This document shows positions 15,018-19,956 of a stretch of 23,087 nt of DNA, piece after piece. A program made the translations under genes and the position numbers. Origin of the DNA: a virus; IMG/VR virus record IMGVR_UViG_3300037343_000093, positions 1-23,087 of that record; one strand, given 5' to 3'. Each line of letters starts with the position of its first letter. The first letter of the stretch is position 1. A model generated the notes under the pieces. The model did not search any database, was not told the origin of the DNA, and worked only from the letters and a program-made list of their open reading frames with translations.

Positions 15018-15213
15018 AATTAAAGCTTATTGGGCTTACGCTGGCGAGAGAGCTGTAAAAACTTTTGCCCAGACGGCTCTCGCTGCGATTACCGCGGGCG
15101 GTGCGTTGTCTATTATCGAGCTCGATTTTGTGCAGATGTTGGGCGTTGCCGGGTTGTCTACTCTTATGTCGCTGCTAACTTCTGTTCTTCAGTACGACAA
15201 GGCCGGCAAGTAG
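15010..15213 (+). CDS. Holin, r1t type
   Basis: A 67-residue protein; ATG 15010 is chosen because AGAGG lies 10 nt upstream. The sequence ERAVKTFAQTALAAITAGGA, followed by LDFVQMLGVAGLSTLMSLLT, matches the phage r1t holin family well: a basic amphipathic N-terminus with RAVKTFAQT, two membrane helices and a short turn containing an acidic residue. It opens the cytoplasmic membrane so that the M23 endolysin reaches the wall. The stop TAG shares its G with a possible 29-codon ORF start. Confidence 0.85.
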   Translation: MDKIKAYWAYAGERAVKTFAQTALAAITAGGALSIIELDFVQMLGVAGLSTLMSLLTSVLQYDKAGK

Positions 15214-15302
15214 TGGCACGGTTGGACGCTGTAGAGCGTGTGACCGGGTACGACGTACCTGTAGACCCTATGGACTTGTTGCAGTGCGATAGTTGCCAGT
15301 AA
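15213..15302 (+). CDS. Possible 29-residue peptide ending in a CxxC pair
   Basis: GTG 15213 overlaps the holin TAG (TAGTG), and GGCAAG lies close upstream. The frame encodes MARLDAVERVTGYDVPVDPM followed by DLLQCDSCQ and stops at 15302, 34 bp before the strong terminator stem. The frame continues open upstream, but that part overlaps the holin. The two cysteines two residues apart near the end and the coupled start favour a real microprotein. I do not recognise a family and no function can be given. Confidence 0.45.
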   Translation: MARLDAVERVTGYDVPVDPMDLLQCDSCQ

Positions 15303-15336
15303 TGTAATTTTGTTTGCCCCCTCTCTCAAGGGAAGA

Positions 15337-15373
15337 GACCCCCCAGGCTTAACGGCTTGGGGGGTCTTTTTTT
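15337..15373 (+). terminator. Strong intrinsic terminator closing the late operon
   Basis: The 12-bp stem 15337-15348 / 15355-15366 (one G-U pair, six C-G pairs in a row) has a six-nt loop, TTAACG, and is followed by seven T's. It separates the structural/lysis genes from the early operon, which restarts within 30 bp. Confidence 0.93.
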
Positions 15374-15398
15374 GTTACCTTTTTGTGACATTTATAAT
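15372..15398 (+). promoter_or_regulatory. Candidate promoter of the early/DNA-metabolism operon, with operator-like dyad
   Basis: A perfect TATAAT at 15393-15398 stands in an AT-rich stretch after the terminator. The best -35 match is TTGTTA at 15372-15377, but the 15-bp spacer is short. Overlapping it is an imperfect dyad, TGTTAC (15373-15378) and GTGACA (15385-15390) spaced by six, which could be an operator. It is the only gap between the lysis genes and 15469, so an internal promoter is expected here. Confidence 0.6.
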
Positions 15399-15452
15399 TA
15401 GGTGTTTCGTTACAGGTCGTGGCAGACTGTAGACACAAAGCAACACCACCTA
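15399..15452 (+). other. Possible structured 5' leader of the early operon
   Basis: Within the ~65-nt leader, TAGGTG (15399-15404) can pair with CACCTA (15447-15452), or GGTGTT (15401-15406) with AACACC (15442-15447); the two are mutually exclusive. Inside is TACAG (15411-15415) / CTGTA (15427-15431). The ribosome site AGAGAGG (15454-15460) lies just outside. No known riboswitch class is recognised. Confidence 0.3.
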
Positions 15453-15468
15453 GAGAGAGGTAAGTAAA

Positions 15469-15612
15469 ATGTTCAAAATTGGGACGATTGTAAAAGTCTG
15501 GTACTCGAGCGGGCCTGCAGTAGTTGGCAAGTTTGCGGGAATGGTTGACGGCTACTACACAGTAGAGGGCAATGTGGGCCGCTACGCATATATTGAAATT
15601 GTGGGAGGCTAA
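15469..15612 (+). CDS. Small hypothetical protein, first gene of the early operon
   Basis: A 47-residue ORF from ATG 15469 with an excellent AGAGAGG site 8 nt upstream. The protein begins MFKIGTIVKVWYSSGPAVVG and continues with alternating hydrophobic and glycine/tyrosine residues (VDGYYTVEGNVGRYAYIEIV). This looks like a small SH3-like or OB-like beta-barrel. It is the first reading frame after the promoter, and its end carries the GGGAGG ribosome site for the next gene. I do not recognise a family; first-position genes of early operons are often host-takeover proteins, but nothing here proves that. Confidence 0.7.
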   Translation: MFKIGTIVKVWYSSGPAVVGKFAGMVDGYYTVEGNVGRYAYIEIVGG

Positions 15613-15617
15613 TCAAA

Positions 15618-15968
15618 ATGGGACACTATAAAAACCTCGAGGTTGCTATGCAAGACGACGTAACCCGTTACCACAACTGGTACGAGGCGGTTGGGCACAC
15701 ACTCGACGCGGTTACGTGGGCTTGGTTGGATGAACGTAGCGAGCGGTTGTGGAACGCGATAGAGCTTTGGGAAAACGCACCGTACAAAGCTGTAAGGGCT
15801 ATAGATCACGTCGCGCTTCAACCGGTGACTAGGGCGCAAGCTCTGGCCGCCGAACGTAACAGAAAACGAGCCGTTTCGTTGTCGACCTGGGATTGGGCTT
15901 TAGCAGTTGTCGGTATCGCCTTTTTTGGGTTGCTCTCGTTGACACTATTCGTTATGGTCGTCCGGTGA
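15618..15968 (+). CDS. Hypothetical protein with one C-terminal membrane helix
   Basis: A 116-residue protein from ATG 15618 (GGGAGG nine nt upstream). Residues 1-90 are a soluble, Trp-rich and probably helical domain (NWYEAVGHTLDAVTWAWLDE, then SERLWNAIELWENAP). A basic segment (AAERNRKR) leads to one strong transmembrane helix at the end (WALAVVGIAFFGLLSLTLFV). The soluble domain would face the cytoplasm. The stop overlaps the next ATG (TGATG). Such tail-anchored early proteins can alter the host envelope or block superinfection, but no family is recognised. Confidence 0.7.
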   Translation: MGHYKNLEVAMQDDVTRYHNWYEAVGHTLDAVTWAWLDERSERLWNAIELWENAPYKAVRAIDHVALQPVTRAQALAAERNRKRAVSLSTWDWALAVVGIAFFGLLSLTLFVMVVR

Positions 15969-16114
15969 TGGGTTGGGTGTTGATGGTTTTGGGGGCCGGG
16001 TTTCTGTTCGCCCCTGGAATGGTTGACCCGCTGGCACCTATCAACGGTGCCTCGCTTATTGGCTTAGTGTTGCTCGCTTGGGCGACCGTACGACTTGTCG
16101 GTGGTCAACGGTGA
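15968..16114 (+). CDS. Small two-helix membrane protein
   Basis: A 48-residue protein from ATG 15968, coupled to the previous gene by TGATG. Almost the whole sequence is hydrophobic: a first helix with MGWVLMVLGAGFLFAPGMV, a short proline turn (DPLAP), and a second helix with ASLIGLVLLAWATVRLV, ending in a basic tail. Both termini are predicted on the same side. It forms a pair with the preceding tail-anchored gene and directly precedes WhiB, overlapping it by four bases (GTGA). Function unknown. Confidence 0.7.
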   Translation: MGWVLMVLGAGFLFAPGMVDPLAPINGASLIGLVLLAWATVRLVGGQR

Positions 16115-16359
16115 CCTATGAGCACGGCGACCTTATGCGCGCAATTATTGACGAGGGCGGCGAGGTGCCTTGTATGACCTGGCCAGACTTGTTTTTTCCC
16201 GAGCTTGGGGTAAGCACCGTGCGGGCTAAAAAGCTGTGTGGGTCGTGCCCGGTAAGGTTACAATGTCTCGAGTACGCTTTGGACGCCGGGGAGAGTATCG
16301 GTGTCTGGGGTGGCACGAGTCCTAAAGAGAGATGGAGGCTAAAAAATGCAGGTAGTTAG
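16111..16359 (+). CDS. whiB: WhiB-family transcription regulator
   Basis: An 82-residue protein from GTG 16111 (GTGA overlap); ATG 16135 is a shorter option. It has the complete WhiB signature: C21, C43-x2-C46 and C52 bind a [4Fe-4S] cluster, W24-P-D in the loop after the first cysteine, and the G64-V-W-G-G68 turn before a basic C-terminal segment (SPKERWRLKN) for DNA contact. WhiB proteins bind sigma factor region 4 and retune promoters; mycobacteriophage TM4 WhiB represses host whiB2 and causes superinfection exclusion. This family is limited to Actinobacteria and their phages and is the best host clue in the window. Confidence 0.95.
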   Translation: MTYEHGDLMRAIIDEGGEVPCMTWPDLFFPELGVSTVRAKKLCGSCPVRLQCLEYALDAGESIGVWGGTSPKERWRLKNAGS

Positions 16360-16522
16360 CACAGGTAACCGGGTTTTGGTTACCGCTACAGATAGTTGGA
16401 ATATGGAAGAGGGCCGGCTTGTGCTGACCCTAAAAGAGGCGCGCACGTTACGTATAGCGCTGGAAAATATGCGGCTAACGTTTGGTATTGAGGGGGTGGG
16501 CGAAGATGGCGAGGACGGTTAG
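16346..16522 (+). CDS. Small hypothetical protein
   Basis: A 58-residue ORF from ATG 16346, with GGAGG eight nt upstream, overlapping the end of whiB by 14 bp. It reads as two or three strands (VVSTGNRVLVTATDSWN, then GRLVLTLKEARTLRIALEN) followed by a helix and an acidic glycine tail (GVGEDGEDG). The stop overlaps the next gene by 17 bp. No family is recognised. The good ribosome site and the compact overlaps on both sides support it as real. Confidence 0.65.
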   Translation: MQVVSTGNRVLVTATDSWNMEEGRLVLTLKEARTLRIALENMRLTFGIEGVGEDGEDG

Positions 16523-16805
16523 AGCGCGTAGCACTGATCCGGTTACTTCACGTTTGGCCGCTGACTCGGTGGACAACGTGACGGCGACGCAAGCGTATAT
16601 TTTGCGGTGCTTGAAACGGCCACGTAACGACGGTCAACTGGTTGACGCTTACAGGGCTTACAAGACGGCACCTCGGGCGTCTGAGTCTGGTATTAGGTCG
16701 CGTAGGGCCGAGCTGGTAGACCGTGGGCTTGTGACCGATACGGGCCGTAGGGTGCTTTTGGACTCTGGCCGGTACTCGATTGTGTGGGGGTTGTCTAATG
16801 TCTAA
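16506..16805 (+). CDS. Winged-helix DNA-binding protein
   Basis: A 99-residue protein; ATG 16506 has GGGGGTGGG upstream, better than the longer frame from 16482. It begins RSTDPVTSRLAADSVDNVTA, then TQAYILRCLKRP, a recognition-helix region with APRASESGIRSRRAELVDRG and a wing with DSGRYSIVW. This is a small phage winged-helix type, like MarR/penicillinase-repressor folds, often found in actinophage early regions. It probably regulates phage or host promoters, or serves replication. The stop overlaps the next start by 8 bp. Confidence 0.72.
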   Translation: MARTVRARSTDPVTSRLAADSVDNVTATQAYILRCLKRPRNDGQLVDAYRAYKTAPRASESGIRSRRAELVDRGLVTDTGRRVLLDSGRYSIVWGLSNV

Positions 16806-16992
16806 ATGGGTTGTCGAGTTTCTTGAAGATGACTCCGAGACGTTGTACGTGAGTATTTACGAGCACCGTAAAGAAGGTAGCGCGGGGGCCAGTTTGGACT
16901 TGGTTACAAGCGACCGCTTCCTTGCTTTGTCAGACGCGACGTATTGGCTTGGTCACGAGCTCTCGTCGCTTATGGGGGAGCACTGGTACTAA
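16798..16992 (+). CDS. Small acidic hypothetical protein
   Basis: A 64-residue protein from ATG 16798, inside the last codons of the winged-helix gene. It has a beta-type first half (KWVVEFLEDDSETLYVSIYE) and a helical end (LALSDATYWLGHELSSLMGE), with net negative charge. The TAA shares its A with the exonuclease ATG. No family is recognised. Coupling to the exonuclease may mean a partner or modulator, but that is only positional. Confidence 0.62.
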   Translation: MSKWVVEFLEDDSETLYVSIYEHRKEGSAGASLDLVTSDRFLALSDATYWLGHELSSLMGEHWY

Positions 16993-17585
16993 TGTTGACC
17001 GCTGACCAGTTTGTAGCCTCTAAACAGCTTGACGAGGCCGCGTGGCTTGACGCTCGACGTTTAGGGTTGTCTGCCACGACTATGGCTAAAGCTATGACGC
17101 CGGCAGGGTTCCGTGACGTTGTGGCGGAGTGGGATAACCATACCCCGATACCTGTAAATGCTTATATGCAGTTTGGGCTTGATAATGAGCCGTGGCTGGC
17201 AATGTGGACTAAACAAGTGACGGGTGTTATGCCTAACGACTGGCTGATACGCCACAAGTCGAACCCGATCGCGTTGGCAACACCTGACGGTATTAGCCTC
17301 GACGGCGACACTATTGCCGAGATTAAGACGACGGGTAAAGATTGGGGCAGCCTAGATAAAATACCTATCGCGTATATACGCCAGGTGCAATGGCAGCTCT
17401 ACGTTACAGGTGCTACTTCGTGCGTCTTTACTTGGTTGTTGCGTGAGCAGTCCAACACGGGTGTTATGGTGCCGGCGTGGCTCGAGCCTAAGTACGGTTT
17501 TATAGATCGTGACGAAGACATAATCGAGGGTATGGTGGCTCGTTGCGCCGAGGTGTGGCAGGCCATTACCGAGCGGGTGGCCTAA
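16992..17585 (+). CDS. YqaJ-type (lambda Exo-like) recombination exonuclease
   Basis: A 197-residue PD-(D/E)xK nuclease from ATG 16992 (TAATG). Motifs in order: SATTMAKAM near residue 30, G62-L-D-N-E66 in the helix bearing the first acidic residue, D99-G in ATPDGIS, E110-I-K112 as the catalytic E-x-K, and Q131-V-Q-W-Q135 in the final helix (the QxxxY-like motif). These enzymes degrade one strand of double-stranded ends to produce 3' tails for annealing. The ERF-like annealing gene four genes downstream is the expected partner. A usual length for the family is 200-220, so this one is compact. Confidence 0.88.
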   Translation: MLTADQFVASKQLDEAAWLDARRLGLSATTMAKAMTPAGFRDVVAEWDNHTPIPVNAYMQFGLDNEPWLAMWTKQVTGVMPNDWLIRHKSNPIALATPDGISLDGDTIAEIKTTGKDWGSLDKIPIAYIRQVQWQLYVTGATSCVFTWLLREQSNTGVMVPAWLEPKYGFIDRDEDIIEGMVARCAEVWQAITERVA

Positions 17586-17707
17586 TGGCCTGGGAGGTTT
17601 ATTATTGCCCGTTTGGTTGCGGTGCGACTCACACGGAAACGTCAGGCTCTGAGGCTATGGCCTTTTGGTATGGTGTTCACAAGTGTAAAAATGAGAGAGG
17701 TAACTAA
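17585..17707 (+). CDS. 40-residue zinc-binding microprotein
   Basis: ATG 17585 shares its A with the exonuclease stop (TAATG). The protein is MAWEVYYCPFGCGATHTETS, followed by GSEAMAFWYGVHKC and a short polar tail. Two cysteines three residues apart, then a His and a Cys after a helix-length gap, suggest a single zinc finger (C-x3-C, H-x-C). It is too short to be more than one domain; possible roles are DNA contact or protein binding. The TAA overlaps the next ATG. Confidence 0.62.
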   Translation: MAWEVYYCPFGCGATHTETSGSEAMAFWYGVHKCKNERGN

Positions 17708-17826
17708 TGGCTAAACGGCAATACGTTTTAGTTGAGTTTGGCTGGTACGTAGCTTGGGTTATTGCCAGTATTGTGGCGGCCGTTGCGTCGGTTGCTCGGC
17801 TTATTGTTGATATTGGGGGCGCGTAA
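17707..17826 (+). CDS. 39-residue single-pass membrane protein
   Basis: ATG 17707 shares its A with the previous TAA, and AGAGAGG lies 8 nt upstream. The N-terminus is basic (MAKRQYVLVEFGW), followed by one long hydrophobic helix (YVAWVIASIVAAVASVARLI) and a short tail. It is coupled by TAATG to the ribbon-helix-helix gene. Function unknown; the good ribosome site and clean coupling support translation. Confidence 0.6.
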   Translation: MAKRQYVLVEFGWYVAWVIASIVAAVASVARLIVDIGGA

Positions 17827-17972
17827 TGGTAAAGGTTGCGATAACTGTAGAGCTGGACGCTGAGGTTTATTCTTGGCTTTTGGCGGCAGCTAACGGGTCA
17901 AAAATGACTGTTAGCGATTTTGCTAACGATATGTTGGAGAGCTATCTGGAGGACAATTATGGCGAGGTTTGA
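17826..17972 (+). CDS. Ribbon-helix-helix-like small regulator
   Basis: A 48-residue protein from ATG 17826 (TAATG). It opens with a strand of alternating residues (MVKVAITVELDAEVYSWL), followed by a helix, a turn at GSKMTVSDF and a second helix with ANDMLESYLEDNYG. This is the MetJ/Arc-type strand-helix-helix order in which the strands of a dimer enter the DNA major groove. It could control this operon or the promoter at 15393. The last codons overlap the annealing-protein start by 14 bp. Confidence 0.6.
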   Translation: MVKVAITVELDAEVYSWLLAAANGSKMTVSDFANDMLESYLEDNYGEV

Positions 17973-18510
17973 TTTAACGAAGTATGCGACGGTTGCCGAG
18001 CGTTTAGCTATGCTCGAGGCCGAGTACCCAGACTACCGGTTGGAAACTATCGACTATTCGACGGCTGACGATCGCGCTAAAGGTGTTTGGCGGGTAAAGG
18101 CAACCTTGTATCTGACGCGCGAAGACCAACTAGAAATAGTGCCTAAAGCGACGGGTCACGCTTTTGAGGTGGACTCGGTTAACGGGCCACAAGCTACTAG
18201 CGCGCTTGAGGTGTGCGAAACTTCGGCCGTCGGGCGTTGCCTCGCCCTGGCGAGCTCTAAATGGTCGGGCAATAAAGACGACGCTAGTAAGTCTTTGGCG
18301 TCGCGTGAAGAAATGGAAAAGGTACAACGCGGCACGCCGACACCAGTAACGGTTGAGGCACCCGCCAGCTTTTTCGACGACGTGAGCAAAGCTGAGACTG
18401 TGGCCGACCTCGAGGCGTTGTGGAACTTGGCGAAAAGCTCGGGATATGCCGACTTTGTGCGTAAAGTAGTTACCGAACGTAAAGCAATGATTACAGGGGG
18501 TAAAAAGTGA
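17959..18510 (+). CDS. ERF/Sak-like single-strand annealing recombinase
   Basis: A 183-residue protein; ATG 17959 has a perfect GGAGG six nt upstream, so the longer frame is not used. It starts KYATVAERLAMLEAEYPDYR, then a strand-rich core (WRVKATLYLT), and the signature ALEVCETSAVGRCLALAS at 82-99. That matches the E-T-x-A-x-G-R-x-L pattern of ERF/Rad52-like phage annealing proteins. The C-terminal 50 residues form a separate helical segment. It would coat 3' tails produced by the exonuclease upstream and anneal complementary strands. The exact superfamily (ERF versus related Sak) is less sure than the role. Confidence 0.75.
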   Translation: MARFDLTKYATVAERLAMLEAEYPDYRLETIDYSTADDRAKGVWRVKATLYLTREDQLEIVPKATGHAFEVDSVNGPQATSALEVCETSAVGRCLALASSKWSGNKDDASKSLASREEMEKVQRGTPTPVTVEAPASFFDDVSKAETVADLEALWNLAKSSGYADFVRKVVTERKAMITGGKK

Positions 18511-18707
18511 GTAATTGGACTAAGACGGATAAAAATTTAGCGACCGAGTTGGCGTTGTATGTTGCTGAGGTGAGGTTGCGCGACCCTAAAGTTTCGTGGG
18601 TTGTTGGCCAAAAGGGTAGCCCGTGGCAGAACTATTATTTAAACTCGAGCGCGTTATTCCGTAAAATGAGAGCTTCGAGGCGTCGCCGGGTGGCTGTAGG
18701 TGAGTAA
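18507..18707 (+). CDS. Small basic hypothetical protein
   Basis: A 66-residue protein from GTG 18507 (GTGA overlap with the annealing gene). It is helical and then strongly basic at the end (KMRASRRRRVAVGE), with WVVGQKGSPWQNYYLNSSAL in the middle. The basic tail suggests nucleic-acid contact. No family is recognised. The stop lies inside the next gene's first codons (8-bp overlap). The tight coupling to the annealing protein hints at a recombination helper, but this is inference. Confidence 0.65.
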   Translation: MSNWTKTDKNLATELALYVAEVRLRDPKVSWVVGQKGSPWQNYYLNSSALFRKMRASRRRRVAVGE

Positions 18708-19038
18708 CCTCACCCCGGCCGACATCATCGACACGTTAAGCCGTATCGGTCGTGACATTGACGAAGCAACCGCTGATATTGCTAAGTTGGACGAGGCGGC
18801 CGTGAGGGCCAGGGCGGCGTATAAGACGGGTTACGCTCGAGCGTTTTTGACGTGTGAGGGCTCTATGGATGTTAGGCGTTATACGGCTGAGCTGGATATG
18901 AGCGATTTAGCGTTTACGGCTGAGCTTGCGGATCAACAACACCGGGCAGCGGTTTCGCATATTCGTTCGTTGCGTGACCGTTTGGAGATTGGGCGTTCTT
19001 TGGGCCCGCTGATTAGGTTGGAGTGGGGGCAAGCGTGA
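18700..19038 (+). CDS. Conserved-type actinophage protein, helical, unknown function
   Basis: A 112-residue, almost entirely helical protein from GTG 18700. The N-terminal half reads IIDTLSRIGRDIDEATADIA followed by KLDEAAVRARAAYKTGYARA. The rest includes a segment with FLTCEGSMDVRRYTAELDMS, then HIRSLRDRLEIGRSLGPLIR. I associate this pattern (RDIDEATA, EGSMDVR, RDxLEIGRSL) with small uncharacterised proteins beside recombination and replication genes of many actinophages; it probably forms a coiled-coil dimer. The stop overlaps the next GTG by 4 bp. Confidence 0.72.
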   Translation: MSNLTPADIIDTLSRIGRDIDEATADIAKLDEAAVRARAAYKTGYARAFLTCEGSMDVRRYTAELDMSDLAFTAELADQQHRAAVSHIRSLRDRLEIGRSLGPLIRLEWGQA

Positions 19039-19208
19039 CTAAATGGCGTTGGGAAATGAAACGGTTACACCTGCTTGCAGGTTTTGGTCATAAATGGGGG
19101 GTAGAGCTCACTTGGGATACTTACGAGCCGGCTCTAACCGTCCAGGTCTTAAACTTTTGGGTTGTGCTCGAGTGGTGGCCCAAAGACACCGATAGCTTTT
19201 ATTACTAA
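19035..19208 (+). CDS. Small Trp-rich hypothetical protein
   Basis: A 57-residue protein from GTG 19035 (GTGA overlap); ATG 19056 is an alternative start. It is rich in Trp, Leu and His and beta-type: LHLLAGFGHKWGVELTWDTY, then LTVQVLNFWVVLEWWPKD. No membrane helix of full length is clear. The stop shares its A with the following resolvase ATG (TAATG). I recognise no family; the packing on both sides supports a real gene. Confidence 0.6.
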   Translation: MTKWRWEMKRLHLLAGFGHKWGVELTWDTYEPALTVQVLNFWVVLEWWPKDTDSFYY

Positions 19209-19546
19209 TGTCTGGGGCGAGCTCGAGGCGTAAAGGTAACCAGGCTGAGGTTGAGGTTACTCACGCTTTGGAGCGTGCCGGTTGGACGGCGGTTACGTCG
19301 AGGGCAGCGCGTGGCGGTTACCAGTCCGGCGAAGACATTATTACTAATTTCCCGTGCTCGATTGAGGTAAAAAACCAGGCACGTTTAGACCTTGCCGGGT
19401 GGTGGGGGCAGGCGGTGGAGCAAGCTGGGGATAAACCGCCGGTTGTTGTGCATAAGAGGGTGGGTAAGGGGCAGGCCGAGGACTGGTGGGTAACTATGGA
19501 CTTGGCTACCCTGTTACGTCTTGTGAGACGCCCTGACGGCTTGTAG
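19208..19546 (+). CDS. Hjc-like Holliday junction resolvase / PD-(D/E)xK nuclease
   Basis: A 112-residue protein from ATG 19208. Motifs match archaeal-Hjc-like resolvases: RRKGNQAEVEV at the start (G10 and E14), G41-E-D43 in a loop (the metal-binding Asp), E53-V-K55 (the E-x-K pair), then Q57 and a helix with AGWWGQAVEQAG. The end has VVVHKRVGKGQAEDWWVTMD, a common final strand pair. The enzyme would cut branched DNA left by recombination or replication before packaging. Length 112 is normal. The next gene starts at the stop codon (TAGTG). Confidence 0.82.
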   Translation: MSGASSRRKGNQAEVEVTHALERAGWTAVTSRAARGGYQSGEDIITNFPCSIEVKNQARLDLAGWWGQAVEQAGDKPPVVVHKRVGKGQAEDWWVTMDLATLLRLVRRPDGL

Positions 19547-19956
19547 TGAGTATCGGTAAGCGATCTAAAAAACAGGTTGAGCGTATCCGGCACGTTGTGT
19601 ATAACCGTGACGGTGGTGTTTGTGTTGGTCAGGGGTTCGGGTTGGCTTGTAGTGGCGGGTTGACGGTGCAACACCGGGTTAGCCGCGGTATGGGCGGTAG
19701 TGCCCAATACGATACAGAGCCCGCGTGGCTGATTACTTTGTGTTGGGCGCATAACGTGGCGGAAACGTCTAACGCGTCCCTTAGAGAGGCGTACGTGGCT
19801 CGTGGGTGGGGTGTCCCGAGGTGGGTTGTGGACTCGTGGGCGATTACCGAGGTTCCGGTAAGGTATGTTGACGGTTGGTACTTGCTCGTCGAGGGTGATA
19901 GGTTACCGGTTACCGAGAGAGAGAGTAGCGAGAGAATGAGGGCAATTTATGGGTGA
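19546..19956 (+). CDS. HNH endonuclease-like protein
   Basis: A 136-residue protein from GTG 19546 (TAGTG overlap). The first segment, RDGGVCVGQGFGLACSGGLT, holds a cysteine pair (C26, C35). Then follows Q-H43-R of the HNH strand, C66 and H69-N70 in TLCWAHN, the final H/N pair of the ββα-metal fold. The order C..C..H..C..H suggests a zinc-stabilised HNH nuclease. Loss of one of the usual zinc cysteines is possible, so activity is not certain. The start of the initiator gene overlaps its last 8 bp. A free-standing homing role is unlikely, since it is fully embedded in the operon. Confidence 0.7.
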   Translation: MSIGKRSKKQVERIRHVVYNRDGGVCVGQGFGLACSGGLTVQHRVSRGMGGSAQYDTEPAWLITLCWAHNVAETSNASLREAYVARGWGVPRWVVDSWAITEVPVRYVDGWYLLVEGDRLPVTERESSERMRAIYG

